Source: Propionibacterium sp. (lineage in GTDB: Bacteria; Actinomycetota; Actinomycetes; Propionibacteriales; Propionibacteriaceae). Taken from it: a stretch of 23,743 nucleotides of DNA. The stretch lies in NCBI GenBank assembly GCA_022837595.1, contig JALHFX010000030.1, forward strand, positions 1 to 23,743, written 5' to 3'. Below, in pieces: positions 22,268 through 23,743 of the stretch. Each line of letters opens with the position of its first letter. The stretch's first letter is position 1. The notes beneath the pieces are model-generated. The model saw only the letters and a program-made list of their open reading frames with translations, was not told the origin of the DNA and did not search any database. The position numbers and the translations under genes were made by a program.

Positions 22268-23092
22268 TCATGGACACGGATGGCCTTGAGAGGCCTCCCA
22301 TTCCCCAACGTATTCCCCACGGTTCCCCACGTATTCCCCACGACATCCCGTGCGTGGGGAACGTCGTCGGCGTCGCCCAGTGTCCACCCGACCGTCCGCC
22401 GGTAGATCCCCGGGAGGGCGCCCACCCACGACGGGCAACCGAGTAGAGCCACGGGTCAGTTCCGTGGCCCTGTTCGGTTGTGCCCGGGGTTGATCAACCG
22501 TCCCTAGAACAGGGTGGGCGCGAGTGCGACGGCGAGGGGCGCAGGCGAGGCCGCAGACGCGCAGCAGTTCGTCCAGGCTGGCGGCGGATGTGCGTTGCGC
22601 CATGTCGAGGGTGATGTGCGCGCACGCGACGGCGTCGTGGACGGCGTCGTGGTGTTGATCGAGTGGGATCCCGGCCGCGGTAGCGACGGCCTCCAGAGTG
22701 TGTTCGGGCAGGTCGTAGCAGCGCCGTGCCATCAGCAGGGAGCAGCCGAAGTCCAGGGTCGGCCAGTCGTAGCCGCAGTGGCTGGTCGCGTCCCGGATCA
22801 CCGCGATGTCGAAGGCTGCGTTGTGGGCCACGACGGGCAGTCCGGCGAGTCGTTTCTCGATGTCGGGCCAGAGCCGTTCGAAGGTGGGTTGGCCCTCCAC
22901 GTCGCGTTCGACGATGCCGTGCACCTGGGTGCAGTCCGGGTCGAACCAGCCGCGGCCGTAGGGTGGTTGCATCAGGGTTCCCCACGTGGCCTCGACCCGA
23001 CCGTCTCGGACGAGGGCCAGGCCGACCTGGCAGGGGGATCCCGGACGCCGGTTCGCGGTCTCGAAATCGATGGCAACGAACTCCAGACTCAT
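22268..23092 (-). CDS. DEDDh-family 3'-5' exonuclease (DnaQ-like)
   Basis: A 274-aa frame. Residues 1-180 are a DnaQ/RNase T-type exonuclease: EFVAIDFETANRRPGSPCQV (ExoI, Asp8 and Glu10), HGIVERDVEG, VVAHNAAFDIAVIRD (ExoII, Asp), TLDFGCSLLMARRCY and LDQHHDAVHDAVACA (ExoIII, His and Asp). This is the fold of the DNA polymerase epsilon proofreading subunit and of stand-alone RNA/DNA trimming enzymes. ATG 23092 has GGGAGG 7 bp upstream. The conserved domain ends near LLRVCGLACAP (about nt 22540). The last 90 residues are Arg/Gly/Pro-rich and cross the border repeat array (EYVGNRGEYVG), so the native C-terminus has probably been replaced. The original stop could have been removed when the neighbouring element arrived. 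Confidence 0.88.
   Translation of the reverse strand: MSLEFVAIDFETANRRPGSPCQVGLALVRDGRVEATWGTLMQPPYGRGWFDPDCTQVHGIVERDVEGQPTFERLWPDIEKRLAGLPVVAHNAAFDIAVIRDATSHCGYDWPTLDFGCSLLMARRCYDLPEHTLEAVATAAGIPLDQHHDAVHDAVACAHITLDMAQRTSAASLDELLRVCGLACAPRRRTRAHPVLGTVDQPRAQPNRATELTRGSTRLPVVGGRPPGDLPADGRVDTGRRRRRSPRTGCRGEYVGNRGEYVGEWEASQGHPCP
22301..22362 (-). repeat. CGTGGGGAA repeat array, right border
   Basis: The plus strand reads CATTCCCCAACG, TATTCCCCACG, GTTCCCCACG and TATTCCCCACG in succession, then GCGTGGGGAACG in the opposite sense. These are the same units as at 3898-3934, in mirror orientation relative to the enclosed 18 kb. The array lies within the open 3' extension of the exonuclease frame. 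Confidence 0.75.
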
Positions 23093-23131
23093 CGAGTGCC
23101 TCCCGCGGTGCCGTCCACCATCGATCCTTCT

Positions 23132-23147
23132 GTCAGAAGGTCCTGAC
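23132..23147. promoter_or_regulatory. Palindrome GTCAG-N6-CTGAC between divergent exonuclease and HTH genes
   Basis: GTCAGAAGGTCCTGAC sits in the 119-bp divergent gap, 40 bp before the exonuclease ATG. It shares half-sites, overall length and 12 of 16 bases with GTCAGGCTATCCTGAC at 23571-23586. A single regulator could bind both. Confidence 0.5.
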
Positions 23148-23211
23148 GAAAGGATAGCGCCGTGTTGGCTGGAGTCGCCACTGCTGGCGATACTGGTGGA
23201 GGGAGGTCCCA

Positions 23212-23532
23212 ATGGAACAACGAATGGCCGTCGCGGCGGTGGCCGAGGCTGCTGCAGGTGTCGAACGGGCACAGGCGCTGCTGGAGGCCACGGTCGTGCT
23301 GGCCCGGGAAGCCGGCGCGACGTGGGCCCAGATCGGCGACGCGGCCGGAATGAGCCGGCAATCCGCGCACGAACGATGGGGTTGCATTCCGCGCAGGGGA
23401 TGCCCGCGCACCGACTGCGGATGCCCGGACCACGCCGTTGACGCCTGCGATTGCGGGCATGGCCCGGGACGCGGACGCCGCCGGCCCGTCGAGGTCCGAC
23501 TGGTTGAACCAACTGAGGCCGACAGGCCGTGA
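23212..23532 (+). CDS. Small HTH protein with Cys-rich C-terminus
   Basis: A 106-aa protein. Residues about 30-56 (LAREAGATWAQIGDAAGMSR, QSAHERWG) form a helix-turn-helix of the type common in small actinobacterial proteins. The segment after it is Cys/His-rich (CIPRRGCPRTDCGCPDHAVD, then CDCGHG), with seven cysteines, suggesting a zinc or Fe-S binding site. The last 20 residues are Arg/Pro-rich. ATG 23212 has GGAGGGAGG about 5 bp upstream, an excellent SD. It is divergent from the exonuclease and upstream of the NifB/NifX-type gene. It is a candidate for a metal- or redox-responsive regulator of the GTCAG-N6-CTGAC sites. Confidence 0.75.
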   Translation: MEQRMAVAAVAEAAAGVERAQALLEATVVLAREAGATWAQIGDAAGMSRQSAHERWGCIPRRGCPRTDCGCPDHAVDACDCGHGPGRGRRRPVEVRLVEPTEADRP

Positions 23533-23570
23533 CGGTGCGCGCCGATCCTGTTTTCGACCCGACGTCGCAC

Positions 23571-23586
23571 GTCAGGCTATCCTGAC
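23571..23586. promoter_or_regulatory. Palindrome GTCAGG-CTAT-CCTGAC upstream of the NifB/NifX-type gene
   Basis: A perfect 6-bp inverted repeat with a 4-bp spacer, 74 bp before ATG 23661. It matches the site at 23132-23147 in half-sites and length. CATATGCT follows directly and could overlap a -10 region. Confidence 0.55.
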
Positions 23587-23660
23587 ATATGCTGCGCTTG
23601 GCAGGCCGAAATTGCCTGTCGCCACCCGCTGGTGGACGCGCAGTATCTGACAGGAGCAGC

Positions 23661-23743
23661 ATGAAGATCGCCATCACCGCCGAGACCGATGCCGGACTGG
23701 ATGCCCGGGTGGCAGGCCATTTCGGCCAGGCCCCCCACTTCGT
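23661..23743 (+). CDS. NifB/NifX family (dinitrogenase iron-molybdenum cofactor-like) protein, partial
   Basis: The first 27 complete codons read MKIAITAETDAGLDARVAGH, then FGQAPHF. This is the N-terminus of the NifX/NafY/MTH1175-type domain: M-K-I-A start, a variable loop, and HFG-xAxxF. Stand-alone members occur in many bacteria that do not fix nitrogen and are thought to bind metal clusters. CAGGAG lies 6 bp before the ATG. The gene runs off the right end of the window, so its length and C-terminus cannot be judged. The palindrome at 23571-23586 is probably its operator. Confidence 0.85.
   Translation, partial: MKIAITAETDAGLDARVAGHFGQAPHF

Overview
The window looks like a chromosomal segment of a high-GC Gram-positive bacterium (actinobacterium). 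Most genes have GC-rich third positions, SD sites are strong (GGGAGG, GGAGGAG), ATGA start/stop overlaps are common, and the families are typical of the group (MmyB-like regulators, ArdC-like antirestriction proteins, MobF relaxase, small high-GC membrane proteins of conjugative elements). I cannot name the genus from sequence alone. No rRNA, tRNA or CRISPR array was seen.

Layout. (1) 1-3526: a broken MmyB-type regulator faces a four-gene leftward operon encoding a carboxymuconolactone-decarboxylase-like protein, a cupin, an NAD(P)-binding NmrA/SDR-like protein and a Tat/lipoprotein-type flavodoxin. This looks like a small redox or detoxification operon. (2) 3527-4293: a repeat-rich border with 11-bp CGTGGGGAA repeats, a strong hairpin terminator and the first copy of a conserved roughly 220-bp module. 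(3) 4126-6037: a leftward ArdC-type operon. (4) 6441-14925: an island that reads visibly less GC-rich than its flanks. It carries a two-TM protein of unknown function, a formyltransferase, a DegT-type aminotransferase, an endonuclease/exonuclease/phosphatase-fold hydrolase, an aldo/keto reductase, a B12-binding radical SAM protein and a nucleotidyltransferase. (5) 15109-20340: a leftward run of mobile-element backbone genes, including a sigma-factor-like protein, small proteins, two membrane proteins and a secreted thermonuclease-like lipoprotein. (6) 20736-22163: a truncated MobF relaxase joined to an unrelated tail, an AbiEii-like nucleotidyltransferase and a 59-aa ORF. (7) 21999-22362: the second copy of the border module, inverted relative to the first, with a matching repeat array. 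(8) 22268-23743: a DEDDh exonuclease, a Cys-rich HTH-like protein and the start of a NifB/NifX-type protein.

How it fits together. The roughly 18 kb between the two inverted modules resembles a degraded or nested integrative/conjugative element: antirestriction and relaxase genes and a plasmid-type sigma-like protein are present, but no integrase or T4SS gene is. It carries the lower-GC metabolic cargo. The cargo enzymes (PLP aminotransferase, N-formyltransferase, radical SAM, AKR, nucleotidyltransferase, EEP hydrolase) suggest synthesis of a modified amine-containing metabolite, an amino sugar or a nucleotide. That reading is inference. The most unusual items are the cargo cluster, the inverted border modules in which a conserved small-protein tail and a near-identical 3' non-coding segment travel together, and the relaxase chimera.
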